Below are positions 31,428-43,419 of a stretch of 64,000 bases of DNA, in pieces. The DNA lies in NCBI GenBank assembly GCA_948144175.1, contig CANXME010002677.1, forward strand, positions 1 through 64,000. The letters are read 5' to 3'. Made by a program: the position numbers and the translations under genes. The notes beneath the pieces are model-generated. The model worked only from the letters and a program-made list of their open reading frames with translations, did no database searches and was not told where the DNA came from. The stretch comes from Closterium sp. NIES-65 (taxonomy: Eukaryota > Streptophyta > Zygnematophyceae > Desmidiales > Closteriaceae). Numbering within the stretch: the first letter of the stretch is position 1; every line of letters begins with the position of its first letter.

Positions 31428-32518
31428 TGTTGGTGTAAGGGCCTAATAAACTCAAGCTATTAAGACTTTATCACACTTAAAACCTCTCCTCGGGGTCACC
31501 TCCAAGGGTCCTTGGGTGCCTGGTACAAGACCAGCCCCTATCCTCGGGTCCGAGTTTGTAGAGAGAGGGATCAAGAGGGACTTAGTCAAAACAGCAAGAG
31601 TACCTTGAACGTTGCGCAGCGTATCGTGCAGACCGTCGATCGGATTAAGCTGAGAATTTCCTATATCGAAGCTCACTCTAAGAGCTTTAAAATAAGCCAA
31701 GTTGCCTCGCGAAAAGTTCTGCCATTACGAAGTTATGGCTCGGACAGCGTTAGCCTAGCGTTGGAGTGCTAGCGTACTAGCGTTGACTCGGGTAGCATTT
31801 CGCCGTCGCACCGCGTAGAAAGAATTCCAGCAAGGAAGGAATTCGCTTGAATCAATTTCACTATATTCAGGTACAAACAGAGAAGGAATAAATAGCTCTA
31901 GCTAGCAAGGACCTTGGGAATCAACCTGGGAACAACCAGGGATGATCCCAAATAATTCCAAGCAACAGAACCAACCTGGCTGAACAAAATAGCAGGTGAT
32001 AGGTTGGTGAACAACCTCTGGTTCTGTTTTTCCAACCTGGGAAAACAACAACCAGGTTCAGGTCCTAAAAACAGAACCTGTTTTGTCTTTGCCCAACCAG
32101 CCAAATGCTGGTTCCGCTGGTTTCCCCTGGCCCTGTAGCATGCAGATACAGACAAACAACATCCAACCTTCACCTAAATTGTACCCCTATAGTGCCTGCC
32201 CTGCTACACTATAGTCAACCAAACAAAACAGTACAATTTCGAGTTGGATAGAACTGAATCTGCGCAATCAAGTAAGTTGAACCGCAAAGCTTCCATCTTG
32301 GGTTCCTTTGCGAGCTCGTCCTTTCTGCTTGTACTGTTCATAGCGCGTACAATGTTATGCCGAAGCGCACATTTTGCGAGTACCTGCAAATGCTTCAAGC
32401 GAAAATTGCGAAAGCAAACAAACACACAAACATACCATTCACACGCAAATGCATTCGCACACGCATACTCGTACAAACAGACGGCAGGATGTCGTGCAAT
32501 GTGAATTTGCACCCAACA
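31428..32518 (-). repeat. 5' LTR of A-5
   Basis: It is 1,091 bp with intact termini and shares diagnostic variants with the A-11 LTRs. Confidence 0.95.
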
Positions 32519-34165
32519 CCCCTGAACCGGCAGCGGCCCCACCAAGTCCATGTGGACCAGCTCCAACGGCTTTTTGCTCCTGTCAGCCACACTAAGGAAG
32601 GGGAAACGGGTAAACTTTGAGAGCAAACAGATTTCACAATTCTCATCAGGTGGCTGTCCGTTCAGCTTCAGACCCTTAACAGCTCCATCTTTCTCCAACT
32701 GCTTCAACAAGGGCATTGCCAAATGCCCCAAGCGTCGGTGTGCCGTTGCCCAATCCGTCTCCCCAGATCTGGCCGACACTTTCACACCAACCTCTCCAAC
32801 GGCATTGCACTCCCCCTGGGATGCAGACCCCTCTCCATCCTGCCCCCCACCATGCCACAACAATGCCGGCAGCTGCCACATGGATCTATACATGTCCGTG
32901 CTCTCGTGCAGATCCCAAAGCACCCGACTGCCTAGCTCCCCTTGTAAGTGCATACCCCATCCGTGCTAGTGCTCACCCCAGCCTTGCCAAGCTTACGGAG
33001 GGAGATGAGGTTGGCCATAAGTTCAGGAACGAGGAGAACATCGTGCAGCACCACCAGCTTACCATCCGCTCCTTTAAATGCAGCTCGTCCCGCACCAACC
33101 ACCTTTAGCGCGTCTCCAGAGTCAGAGCACACCTCGTTGATCGGTGCTGCGCGTACCTGGTCCAGCAGGTCCTTGCGCGGCGTCATCGTCCAAGCAGCGC
33201 CCGTCTCCAACACCCAATAATCCAGGGGTTGCAGCTCTGCTCCAACCTTGGCAGAGGCGTCTCCTTGCTCCACCTGCTCTCCAATATGGAAGAACTGGCC
33301 CGCGGTGCGCTCCTTCTTCTTTTCTGCACCGCCGTTGCTCTTCTTTTCCGCACCGACGAATCAGCGACCATGCTCGCGCCATTTTTCTGGTTCCTCCGCG
33401 CGCCGCCATCCTGGTGACGATTCTGGGGGGGTCCATCCATCGGGTTTCTTATAGCACAAAAACCAGGGGTGTCCCTCCTTCTCACAATACCAGCAACTCC
33501 TTTTCATTTTGCCACCAGCACCCGACTTGCCCCCACGTCCAGATTTCACACCGCGACCCCAACCGTTGGTCGTTGGAGTTGTCGTCCTTCTTTGCACCGC
33601 TTCCAGCACCACCGAAGCCACGTCCTCTGCCACGTTGGCTGGTGGAAGGTTGGTAAACAACCTCTGGTTCTGTTTTTCCAATCTGGGAAAACAACAATCA
33701 GGTTCAGGTCCTAAAAACAGAACCTGTTTTGTCTTTGCCCAACCAGCCAAAATGCTGGTTCCGTTGGTTTCCCCTGGCCCTGTAACATGCAGATACAGAT
33801 AAACAACATCCAACCTTCACCTAAATTGTACCTCTATAGTGCCTGCCCTGCTATACTATAGTCAACCAAACAAAACAGTACAATTTCGAGTTGGATATAA
33901 CTGAATCTGCGCAATCAAGTAAGTTGAACCGCAAAGCTTCCATCTTGGGTTCATTTGCAAGCTCGTACTTTCTGCTTGTACTGTTAATAGCGCGTACAAT
34001 TTTGTGCCGAAGTGCACATTACGCGAGTACCTGCAAATGCATCAAGCGAAAATTGCAAAAGCAAACAAACACACGAACATTCCATTCACACAAAAATGCA
34101 TTCGCACACGCATACTCGTACAAATAGACAGCAGAATGTCGTGCAATGTGAATTTGCACCCAACA
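32519..34165 (-). mobile_element. Copia fragment A-6 (old, incomplete)
   Basis: Minus-strand remnants of integrase, protease and gag (32519 to about 33640) are followed by the 5' part of a family A LTR (about 33640-34165). It is more diverged from A-3 than the other copies (for example LHESTDMYRSMWQLPALLWH), so it is older. It is incomplete and broken. Its right end abuts the family B reverse transcriptase region at 34166, suggesting insertion into B-2. Confidence 0.85.
33640..34165 (-). repeat. Partial LTR of A-6
   Basis: It matches the first half of the family A LTR and ends in GAATTTGCACCCAACA at 34165. Confidence 0.88.
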
Positions 34166-34748
34166 ATCTCCTTGTTTATGGTGGCCTTCAGTGCTTTGCC
34201 CTTCCGGCTCGCCAACGCCTCCTTCACCATCATTGTTAGGATGTCCCAGCAACGTTCGAGGTCGGCGTGCATGTCGGGGTCGAGCTTTGGCAGGTCGCCG
34301 TATGCGTCTTCTTCGTCGAGCAGCGTGGTGTTGGCACCCAGCAGCAGACATGTGTAGTAGATCAGCCGCTCCAACGGCCTCCGATGTTGGCGTGAACGTC
34401 GCAGCTCAGGATCCTCAGCCTTGACCTCCACCACGTCGTTGTCGGTGGACTCTTCGCCCTGTCATCATGGCCGGCTACATTGTTCTCGGCGGCCTGCTGC
34501 ACCAAGATCGGTTTCTCAGCTGACTTCTCCCCTCTCGTCGGCTCCCCTGCCGACTGCCCCGTTGCCGACGGCTCCAGTGTCTGCTTCTTGACTGTCCGCT
34601 GCTCCCCTGTCGTTTGACAGCCCGACATGCACGCCGACATTCTTGACGCCATGTCGACCGCCGGCGATGCCACTGGCCGGCGCCACAGGCGACGCCCCAT
34701 TGCTTCCCTCATCGCCGAAGGCCGACGTTGGTGTCAGCCCATGCAAGT
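34166..34748 (-). pseudogene. B-2 integrase/reverse transcriptase junction region (broken)
   Basis: A minus-strand frame includes GDLPKLDPDMHADLERCWD and VKEALASRKGKALKATINKE, like the segment preceding copia reverse transcriptase (A-x-x-S-x-x-x-x-W-x-x-A-M-x-x-E). It is homologous to B-3 near 62330-62400. The stretch from 34461 to 34748 has weaker frames and belongs to the variable linker. Confidence 0.65.
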
Positions 34749-35840
34749 TGTTGGGTGCAAATTCACATTGCAGGACATCCTGCCGTCTGATTGTACGAGT
34801 ATGCGTATGCGAATGCATTTGCGTATGAATGGTATGTTCGTGTGTTTGTTTGCTTTCGCAATTTTCGCTTCAAACATTTGCAGGTACTCGCACAATGTGC
34901 GCTTCAGCACAACATTGTACGCGCTATGAACAGTACAAGCAGAAAGGACGAGCTCGCAAAGGAACCCAAGATGGAAGCTTTGTGGTTCGGCTTACTTAAT
35001 TGCGCAGATTCAGTTCTATCCAACTCGAAATTGTACTGTTTTGTTTGGTTGACTATAGAGTAGCAGGGCAGGCACTATAGGGGTCAATTTAGGTGAAGGT
35101 TGGATGTTGTTTGTCTGTATCTGCATGCTATAGGGCCAGGGGAAACCAGCGGAACCAGCATTTGGCTGGTTGGGCAAAGACAAAACAGGTTCTGTTTTTA
35201 GGACCTGAACCTGGTTGTTGTTTTCCCAGGTTGGAAAAACAGAACCAGAGGTTGTTCACCAACCTACCACCTGCTATTTTGTCCAGCCAGGTTGGTTCTG
35301 TTGCTTGGAATTATTTGGGATGATCCCTGGTTGTTCCCAGGTTCATTCCCAAGGTCCTTGCTAGCTAGAACTATTTATTCCTTCTCTGTTTGTACCTGGA
35401 TATAGTGAAATTGATTCAAGCGAATTCCTTCCTTGCTGGAATTTCGTTTCTACGCGATGCGACGGCGGAATGCTACCCGAGTCGACGCTAGTATGCTAGC
35501 ACTCCAACGCTAGGCTAACGCTGTCCGAGCCATAACTTCGTAATGGCAGAACTTTTCGCGAGGCAACTTGGCTTATTTTAAAGCTCTTAGAGTGAGCTTC
35601 GATATAGAAATTTCTCAGCTTAATCCGATCGGCGGTCTACACGATACGCTGCGCGACGTTCAAGGTACTCTTGCTGTTTTGACTAAGTCCCTCTTGATCC
35701 CTCTCTCTACAAACTCGGACCCGAGGATAGGGGCTGGTCTTGTACCAGGCACCCAAGGACCCTTGGAGGTGACCCCGAGGAGAGGTTTTAAGTTTGATAA
35801 AGTCTTAATAGCTTGAGTTTATTAGGCCCTTACACCAACA
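34749..35840 (+). repeat. Family A solo LTR in B-2
   Basis: A complete 1,092-bp LTR is flanked by the perfect target duplication CAAGT (34744-34748 and 35841-35845), with no internal region. It formed by LTR-LTR recombination after insertion into B-2. Confidence 0.95.
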
Positions 35841-38303
35841 CAAGTCGGCTACAAGGGGTGGGGAGACAGGAGGAGGGGGGAAAGGGAAGGACGTCTTTGG
35901 CGTCCTTATCAACAGGCTCGCCGACTTTGGCGAGCAACGGAAGGGTCGCCGTCGAGTTGTCCGTCGGTGAGTTGGCCTGCATTCGCCCCGACGCCGGCTC
36001 GTGCATCGACTTCCACACCTCCAACGACATCGTCTCATAGAAAACAACGTCCGACGTCGTAAACACCTTCTTGTCAGTGAGGTCGAGAAGCTCCAAGCCC
36101 TTGATCTCCTCCGACACACCGAGGTGAAGACCCCACATGGCCTTTGGCGCCAGCTTCCCATTGCGCTGCAGCTCGGGGCCCAGGAACTGTGCCATGCAAC
36201 CCCACACTCATGCCAGCAACAAGTCGGGTTTCTTCCTGGTCAGCAGCTGGTACGGCGTCGTCCCCGGCGGTAGCGTCGACCTCGACAAGCAGTTTAGAAC
36301 CAGACGGCCTGCTGCAGAGCGACGTGCCACCAGTGGTGCTACACGCCCATGTGAAGCAGCATCGTCTGCACCGACTCGACCACCGTCCGCATCTCCCGCT
36401 CAGCCATGCCGTTCTACTGCGGAGTAGTGTACGGGCACATCAATTCATTGACGATGCCCTTGCCATCCACGAAGTCGGTTAACTGCTTCGCTATCCCCTC
36501 CGCGGTCAGAGCGGAGCATCAACACCAACTTCTTCGTCTGCCGCTCAGCCACCAGCAACCACTTCTCGAACTTCTGCAGCACATCAGACTTCTTGACGAC
36601 CGGCCTCACCCATACGTAGCGGGTCTTGCAGTCCTTCAGCAGCAAGAAGTACAGACTGCCATCTTTGGCGGCCACCCGGAACGGCCCACACAAGTCAATG
36701 TACACGATAGCCAGGGCACCATCGGCGTGTGAGCCTTTGTCGGGGAAGGTGTGCCGCGCTAGCTTCTCACTGACGCAGGACACATACGGCAGGTCGGAGC
36801 CGGCCGACAGCTTAATGACCAGGCCGGTGGCGACTTCATGCTTCGAAGAGCTCGTGATGGTGTCCACTCCGACATGTGCAAGCCTCACGTGCTACCTGGC
36901 CGGCGTCGACTTCGTCTCTGTAGCGATGGTCCGTAGAGCCACCGTTTCCGTTGTAGTCATCGTCGACGTCGCTGTGCACAGAGGAAGGTTGGTGCAGAGA
37001 ACCTGGCTGGTGTACTGCACCCGACCAAACACATCCCCCGCCGCCGATACAAGCAGCACCTTGTCGTCGTTGTCTTGCAGTCGCACGCCGCTCTCCTGCA
37101 GCTGGCCGGCTGACAGCAGGTTCGCCTGCACGCCCGGGATGTAGAGCAGGTCTGGAACAAGTCTGCTTCCCGGCCTCCCCTTATAAGGTGACTGTGCTGC
37201 AGCATTGGACGTCGTGCAGCGCCCCATTGAAGCCACGCACGTGTTTGACGTCGCTGCTTGGTCCCAACTCGATGAAGGGCTCCTTCGTCCCCATCAGGTG
37301 GCGCGAGCAACCGCTGTCGAGCAAGTCCACCGTCGGGTTCGCCTGAACGGTTGCCGCCACCACTTGGAAATCCTTGCCAGCCTTCAGCGTCAGCGAGACG
37401 GTCCACTCCACGACGCCAACCAGCGAGCACGACGCCTCCCCATTGCCTCGCCTCTTGCTGCCAGAGGAGGAGTCGGCGTCCTTTGCCGGCGTCGACTTGG
37501 TCGACTGCTTCTCCATGCTCGGCTTGTTCTCTTGATGTAGGCGACGACCGGCCGACCTCTTTCAGCCTCCCTTGGTGTCGTCGTCGTCGGAGTCGTCGCG
37601 CTCAAGCACTCAACGGAGAGGTGGTCGGGGTCGCCGCACAGCCAGTACTCCGGCGCCGACCTCGTCCTCCACGACCGCTATCCTTGGCCGACCTCCCCTT
37701 CTCGGTGTCCTTGGCCGAGTTTCCATCTCTGCTACCACTGCCGCAAGGCTTGCCACGTTGCCCTGATCGACCTCCTTGCTACGTCGGCCACGTAGTTCGC
37801 CTGTGGCAGGAGCTCCGTGGATCTCTCGGCCTCCTACATGGCCTCGTCCCTGAGAATGTCCGAGGTCAGCGAGTCCTCGTTAAGCACCTCCCGTGTGCCC
37901 GGCACCACCAGCAGTTGGCGCATAAGGTTGTAGCCACTCGGGAGCCCCTAGACGATGTGCGGACACCGGCCATCTGCATGTTGGCAAGGAGCCGCCGAGC
38001 TCGGTTGCAGTAGTCGGTCGCCGTCTCCTACTTGCACATCCTCTGATGCGTCATCTGCTCCTCTAGCTGGCCAATGTACACGTTGTCGGTGATTGGTATG
38101 TCAACGTGATGAACTGCCACGCCGGTCTCCAAGTAGCTCAAGCTCAACTTCAGTGCGATCTGCACCATAGGCAAGCAGCATCGCAAGATGACTGTGAAGG
38201 TCAGCAGATGCACGGCGCGGAACACTGCACGCAGCTCGGCGTTGGACTCTGGCGGCGTCTCCATGTTGCCGTTGGCGAAGCACATCAGGCCGGCCATCTC
38301 CAA
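35841..38303 (-). pseudogene. B-2 gag, protease and integrase region (broken)
   Basis: Read on the minus strand from right to left, a gag segment lies near 38028-38303 and a zinc-knuckle-like CGDPDHLSVEC near 37630. Protease follows with LLDSGCSRHLMGTKE near 37310 and the strand LVPDLLYIPGVQANLLSAGQ near 37130. Next come the integrase core, AIVYIDLCGPFRVAAKDGSL near 36690 and LMLRSDRGG near 36500. Last is the integrase C-terminal part MWGCMAQFLGPEL to AMWGLHLGVSEEIKG near 36200-36090. This is copia order. It has many breaks and is an old fossil. Confidence 0.75.
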
Positions 38304-38883
38304 CTGGGGCTCGATGGCCTACTTCCAGGTGAGGAGGTCATGTCGATCTTGCACGGCGTAAACTTCAAGTGGCCATATGTCGGTGCTATTCAGCCCGCAG
38401 TCATGTGGGTCGCCGACAATGGCGTCACACTGCTTAGATGTTCTCTGACATCGACTTGCCGCCGATGAATGAAGCCCTTGTACCTGAACGCCGCCGACTT
38501 CGCCGGCGTGTATCACTCCTCTATCTCTCGAGGTGCCTCCCGCACTGATGCCGACTTGGTCACCGACGTCGACGACCTCGACGACACCACCTTCGTTGTT
38601 CACCGGTCGAGGAGAAACAGGTCTGGAAGGGTGTTCCGTCACCCACTTTGTGCGGATGCCCAGCTAGACAACCTCGGAGGGGAGGGTCGTCCCAAACTTG
38701 CAAGCCACGTGGCGTCTCCTCGCATCAGCTAGTCGTATCTCCAAGGTGTCCGCTACGCTCGCTTCAACTACGAGGTCGACCATGATGACTAGGATCGCTG
38801 CCGGCCTACGAACGGCTTAGTAGGTGCAAAAGTCGGCTCCTATCTGACGGTAATTTGCGGGGCCTTCCACGCTTACCGCACCA
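38304..38883 (-). other. Leader region and putative primer site of B-2
   Basis: This region between the gag remnant and the 5' LTR has no frame I recognise. Directly at the LTR edge the minus strand reads TGGTGCGGTAAGCGTGG (38867-38883). It begins with TGG, as primer sites complementary to a tRNA CCA end do, but it is clearly not the Met-tRNA site of family A. The tRNA is not identified. Confidence 0.45.
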
Positions 38884-39817
38884 TGCGGAGATAATTACTG
38901 CAACGGAAGCTAGACTACGGGGGAGGCACTATTGCAATGGTAATCTCAGCGTTCCTTGGTGTTCTCTAGTACTTGTGCGTTCACAGGGCAAAATCGCAAG
39001 AGTTTTACTAGCAAAGGTTGAGAACAATGGTACCAACAGAGTTGGCATTCAAGACTACATCAGATGCTAGCAAGCATGCAGGTCGACTGCCAGCGCAGCA
39101 CAGTCGACCAGCACTGCAAAGTCGCGGTCTGCCAACGCTGCAAGTCGACGTCGTGACACGCTCCACCAAGGCGGGTGCACAGCGTTGAACCCGCAGGACA
39201 GCAGCGCACACGCTTCGTAGGTGCTTGCAGTTGATTGGCGGCTGTGCCCCATCAGCTGCACAGCATAGACACCAAACCGTCCACGTGTTGTTAACTGCAC
39301 CTGATCAGTCACGTCGACCTCGGGATATCACCTCAGAGGTCGGCTTCGCCAGGACCTCTTGGGCGACAATCGCGTGCCTCCGCAGATCCCCGTCCCACGG
39401 TAACTCGGTCGACCGGGACAGCACTAGGCCAGCGTCCACTTGTACAGTAGAAGTCGACCAACAGGTGTACGTGCTCGTCGGCTACCTAAGTCAACAACAA
39501 CCATCTGACTTCACCAAGTCGACCACTCCCGAGGTCGACCACAAAAGGTCAACCAGAGCAGCGGTCCTCCAACATCACCAAGTCGGCTACCCATATCGGT
39601 GTCACCAAGACGACACCCTACACAGGTCGAATTTGCCAAGTCGGCCTCCCTCCGAAGTCGGTGCCCCTCCCAGGTCCACGTCGCCCCTCGTCGACAACCA
39701 GGTTGAAGCTGGCCACCGAGTTGAAGTCCGCCACCAACCCCATCGTCGGAGGCTTCGGAGTAGCCTCATTGCAGGTCGACCAAACCCGTGGAATAGCTCG
39801 CCCAAGTTGGTGTCGCC

Positions 39818-41949
39818 TGTAGGGTGCAAATTAACTTTGCACGACATCTTGCTGTCTGTTTGTACAAGTATGCGTGTCCGAATGCATTTGCCTATGAATG
39901 GTGTATTTGTGTGTTTGTTTTCTTTCGCAATTTTTGCTTGATTCCGCAATGTCGGCACTACATTGTTCACGCTATGATAGTGCTCGTAGAAAGGATGAGC
40001 TCGCAAAAGAACCCAAGATGGAACTTTGCAGTTCGGTTATTTTGAATACGCAGATTCAGTTTTATCCAACTCAAAAATGTACTGTTTCTTTGGGTTATCT
40101 ATAATGTGCTAGGGCAGGCACTATAGAGGTACAATTAGGTGAAGGTTGGATGTTGTTTGTCTGTATTTCAAGCTACAAGGCCAGGGGAAACCAGCATTTG
40201 TCTGGTTGCACTAGAACGAAGTAGGTTCTGTTTTGATAACATAAACCTGGTTTGTGTTATCCCAGGTTGGGAAAACAGAACGAAAGGTTGTTTGCCAACC
40301 TCCAACCTCCTGTTTTCTCAAGCCAGGGTGGTTCCGTTGCTTGGAAATATTTGGGATCATCCCTGGTTATTCCCAGGTTGATTCCCAAGGTCCGTGCTAG
40401 CCCTATCTATTTATACCTTATCTGTTTGTACCCTGGATATAGTCAAATTGATTCGAGCGAATTCCTTCCTTGCTGGAATTTCGTATATACATGGTTCGAC
40501 GGCGGAATGTTACCGAGTCAACGCAAGTACGCTAGCACCACGACGCTAGGCAAACACTGTCCAAGCCATAACATTTCGCGACGTAGCTTGTCTTATTTCA
40601 AAGCTCTTGGAGTGAGCTTCAATGTATGAAATTCTCAGCTTAATCCGATCGACGGTCTGCACGATACGTTGTGTGACGGTAAAGGTATTCTTGCTAATTT
40701 TCCAAGTCATTCTTGAATCATCTCTCTATCAACTCGGACCCGAGGATAGGGGCTGGTCTTGTTGGTGTAAGGGCCTAATAAACTCAAGCTATTAAGACTT
40801 TATCAAACTTAAAACCTCTCCTCGGGGTCACCTCCAAAGGTCCTTGGGTGCCTGGTACAAGACCAGCCCCTATCCTCGGGTCCGAGTTTGTAGAGAGAGG
40901 GATCAAGTGGGACTTAGTCAATACAGCAAGAGTACCTTGAACGTTGCGCAGCGTATCGTGCAGACCATCGATCGGATTAAGCTGAGAATTTCCTACTATC
41001 GAAACTCGCTCCAAGAGCTTTTAAATGAACCAAGTTGCCTCGCGAAAAGTTCTGCCATTACGAATTTATGGCTCGGACAGCGTTTGCCTAGTGTTGGAGT
41101 GCTAGCGTACTAGCGTTGACTCGGATAGCATTCCGCCGTCGCACCGCGTAGAAACAAAATTCCAGGAAGGGAGGAATTCGCTTGAATCAAATTGGCTATA
41201 TCCAGGTACAAACAGAGAAGAAATAAATAGTTCTAGCTAGCAAGGACCTTGGGAATGAGCCTGAGAACTACCAGGGATGATCCCAAATAATTCCAAGCAA
41301 CAGAACCAACATGGCTAGACAAAACAGCAGGTGGTAGGTTGGTAAACAACCTCTGGTTCTGTTTTTCCAACCTGGGAAAACAACCAGGTTCAGGTCCTAA
41401 AAACAGAACCTGTTTCGTCTTTGCCCAACCAGCCAAAAACTGGTTCCGCTGGTTTCCCCTGGCCCTGTAGCATGCAGATACAGACAAACAATATCCAACC
41501 TTCACCTAAATTGTACCCCTATAATGCCTGCCCTTCTACACTATAGTCAATCAAACAAAACAGTACAATTTCGAGTTGGATAGAACTGAATATGCACAAT
41601 CAATTCAACCGAACTGCAAAGCTTCTATCTTAGGTTCCTTTGCGAGCTCATCCTTTCAGCTTGTACTGTTCATAGCGCGTACAATGTTGTACCAAATCGC
41701 ACAGAGTACCTGCAAATGCTTCAAGCGAAAATTGCGAAAGCAAACAAACACACGAACATTCCATTCACACCCAAATGCATTCGCACATGCATACTCGTAC
41801 AAACAGACGGCACGATGTCGTGCAATGTGAATTTGCACCTAACAGGTCTTGTACAAGGAACCCAAGGACCCTTGGACGTAATCCCGAGGAGAGGTTTTAA
41901 GTTTGATTAAGTCTTTGTAGCCTCAGTTTATTAGGCCCTTACACCAACA
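39818..41949 (+). repeat. Old family A solo LTR in the B-2 LTR (interrupted)
   Basis: A diverged LTR starts TGTAGGGTGCAAATT at 39818, runs to 40759, and resumes at 41845-41949 ending CCTTACACCAACA. The gap is a second solo LTR. The flanking 5-mers (TCGCC and ACGCG) do not match, consistent with age. Confidence 0.88.
40760..41844 (-). repeat. Solo LTR nested in the 39818-41949 LTR
   Basis: A minus-strand LTR of 1,085 bp is flanked by the perfect duplication GGTCT (40755-40759 and 41845-41849). The host LTR sequence continues directly after it. Confidence 0.93.
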
Positions 41950-42046
41950 ACGCGCACTGCAGGATGTCGGTTGCACCTCCTGCACCCGACCAGGATGTCG
42001 GCTCCGCACAAATGAGGACGGGGCCAAAACCCAACTCCCGTTGACA

Positions 42047-42411
42047 GTTGGTACCAAGAGTAAGCACGTTATTTACCCATATGGTTGGTACCGAGAGTAA
42101 GTGCGTTACTTACTTTTAAGGTTGGTACCAAAAGAACGTACGTTACTCACCATATCATTGGCATTAAGAAAAAACGTGTTACTTATCCATATGGTTGATA
42201 CTAAGATTGAGCGCACTATTTACCCATATGGTTGGTACCGAGAGTCAGCGCCTTACTTCTCCATATAACCGCTACCTAGAGTAAGGGCATTATTTACCCG
42301 CATGGTCGGTACCAAAAGAAAGTGCGGTACTTACCCATATGGTTGGTACCACGAGTAAGTTTACTTATTTATATGGTTGGTACCAAGAGTGTGTGCATTA
42401 CTTATTCACAT
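42047..42411 (-). repeat. 37-bp satellite array, inverted segment
   Basis: About ten diverged copies of the 37-bp unit are present. Here the plus strand reads CCATATGGTTGGTACC, the reverse of the orientation seen at 43420-60448. Confidence 0.88.
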
Positions 42412-43419
42412 TGTTAATGGTATAAGGGCCTAATTGACTCAAGCTACTAAGACACAATTCAAAATTTAACCTCTCCTCAGTGTCACCTCCAAGGGTCCTT
42501 GGGTACCTGGTGCAAGACCAGCCCCTATTTTCGGGTCTGAGTATGCAGAGAGAGGAATAAGAAGAACGCTATGAAATAGGAAGAATACATTGAACATTGC
42601 ACAACAAACTATGCAAACTGTCCATCAGATTAAGCTGAAAAAATTGCTATATCGAAGCTCACTCCAAGAGTTTTCGAATAAACCAAGTTGCGTTGCAAAA
42701 AGTTATGGCTCGGACAGTGTTTGCTTTGCTAGTGCTAAAGTACTAGCATTGACTCCGTAGCATTTGACCATTAAACCGCGTATATACGAAATTCCAGCAA
42801 GCAAGGAATTCGCGTGAACCAATTCGACTATATCCACGATACAAATAGATAAGGTATAGATAGATAGAGCTAGCAGGGACCTTGGGAATTAACTCGGGAA
42901 CAACCAGGGATGATCTCAAATAATTCAAGCAACAGAACCATCCTGGCTTGACAAAAAAGCAGGTGGGAGTTTGGCAAACAACCTCAGGTTTTGTTTTTCC
43001 AACCAGGTTGAGGTTCTGAAAACAGAACCTATTTCGTCCTAGTGCAACCATACAAAAGTTGGTTCCGCTGGATACCCCTGGCCCTGTAGCATGCAGATAC
43101 AGACAAACAACATCCAGCCTCCACTTAATTGTACCCCTATAGAACCTGCCTTGCTACACAATAGTTAGCCAAACAAAACAGTACAATTGCAAGTCGGATA
43201 AAACCGAATCTGCGCATTCGAATCAGCCGAACTACAAAGCTTCCATCTTGGGCTCCTTTGTGAGCTTGTCCTTTCTGCTTACACTGTTAATAGCGCGTGA
43301 AATGTTGTAGTGAAGCGAATAAATATACGAACACTCCATTGACACGCAAATGCATTTGCACAAGTATATTCGTACAAACAGATGGCAGGATGTCGTTCAA
43401 AGTGAATTTGCACCCAACA
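42412..43419 (-). repeat. Degraded family A solo LTR
   Basis: This is a 1,008-bp LTR on the minus strand, the most diverged family A LTR in the window. Its edges are TGTTAATGG and CACCCAACA. The flanking 5-mers do not match. Satellite units on its two sides have opposite orientation. Confidence 0.85.

Larger units (their letters stand above)
25656..32518 (-). mobile_element. Ty1/copia LTR retrotransposon A-5
   Basis: This minus-strand element has all parts: 3' LTR (25656-26748), polypurine tract (26749-26759), gag-pol region (26791-31381), primer site (31413-31424) and 5' LTR (31428-32518). The LTRs differ by only a few substitutions and one short length difference, so it is young, yet the polyprotein is broken about seven times. 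Flanking 5-mers (TGGCT on the left, CCCCT on the right) do not match, so there is no target duplication. The 5' LTR and gag resemble A-11, while the 3' LTR resembles A-3, suggesting recombination between copies. Confidence 0.93.
34166..42046 (-). mobile_element. Copia family B element B-2 with nested LTRs
   Basis: This minus-strand copia element is unrelated at DNA level to family A. It holds the region around the start of reverse transcriptase (34166-34460), integrase, protease and gag (35841 to about 38303), a leader (38304-38883), and a 5' LTR starting at 38884 and ending at 42046. Family A solo LTRs are inserted at 34749-35840 and 39818-41949. It is heavily broken, and its 3' side is missing to the left of 34166. 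The right LTR edge abuts the 37-bp satellite. It is old. Confidence 0.82.
38884..42046 (-). repeat. Family B 5' LTR of B-2, split by nested LTRs
   Basis: The left edge TGCGGAGATA and right edge CGTTGACA match the edges of the B-3 LTR (60449 TGCAGAGATA; 61453 CGTCAACA). The LTR consists of 38884-39817 plus 41950-42046. The part between is a family A solo LTR that itself carries another. Confidence 0.7.
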
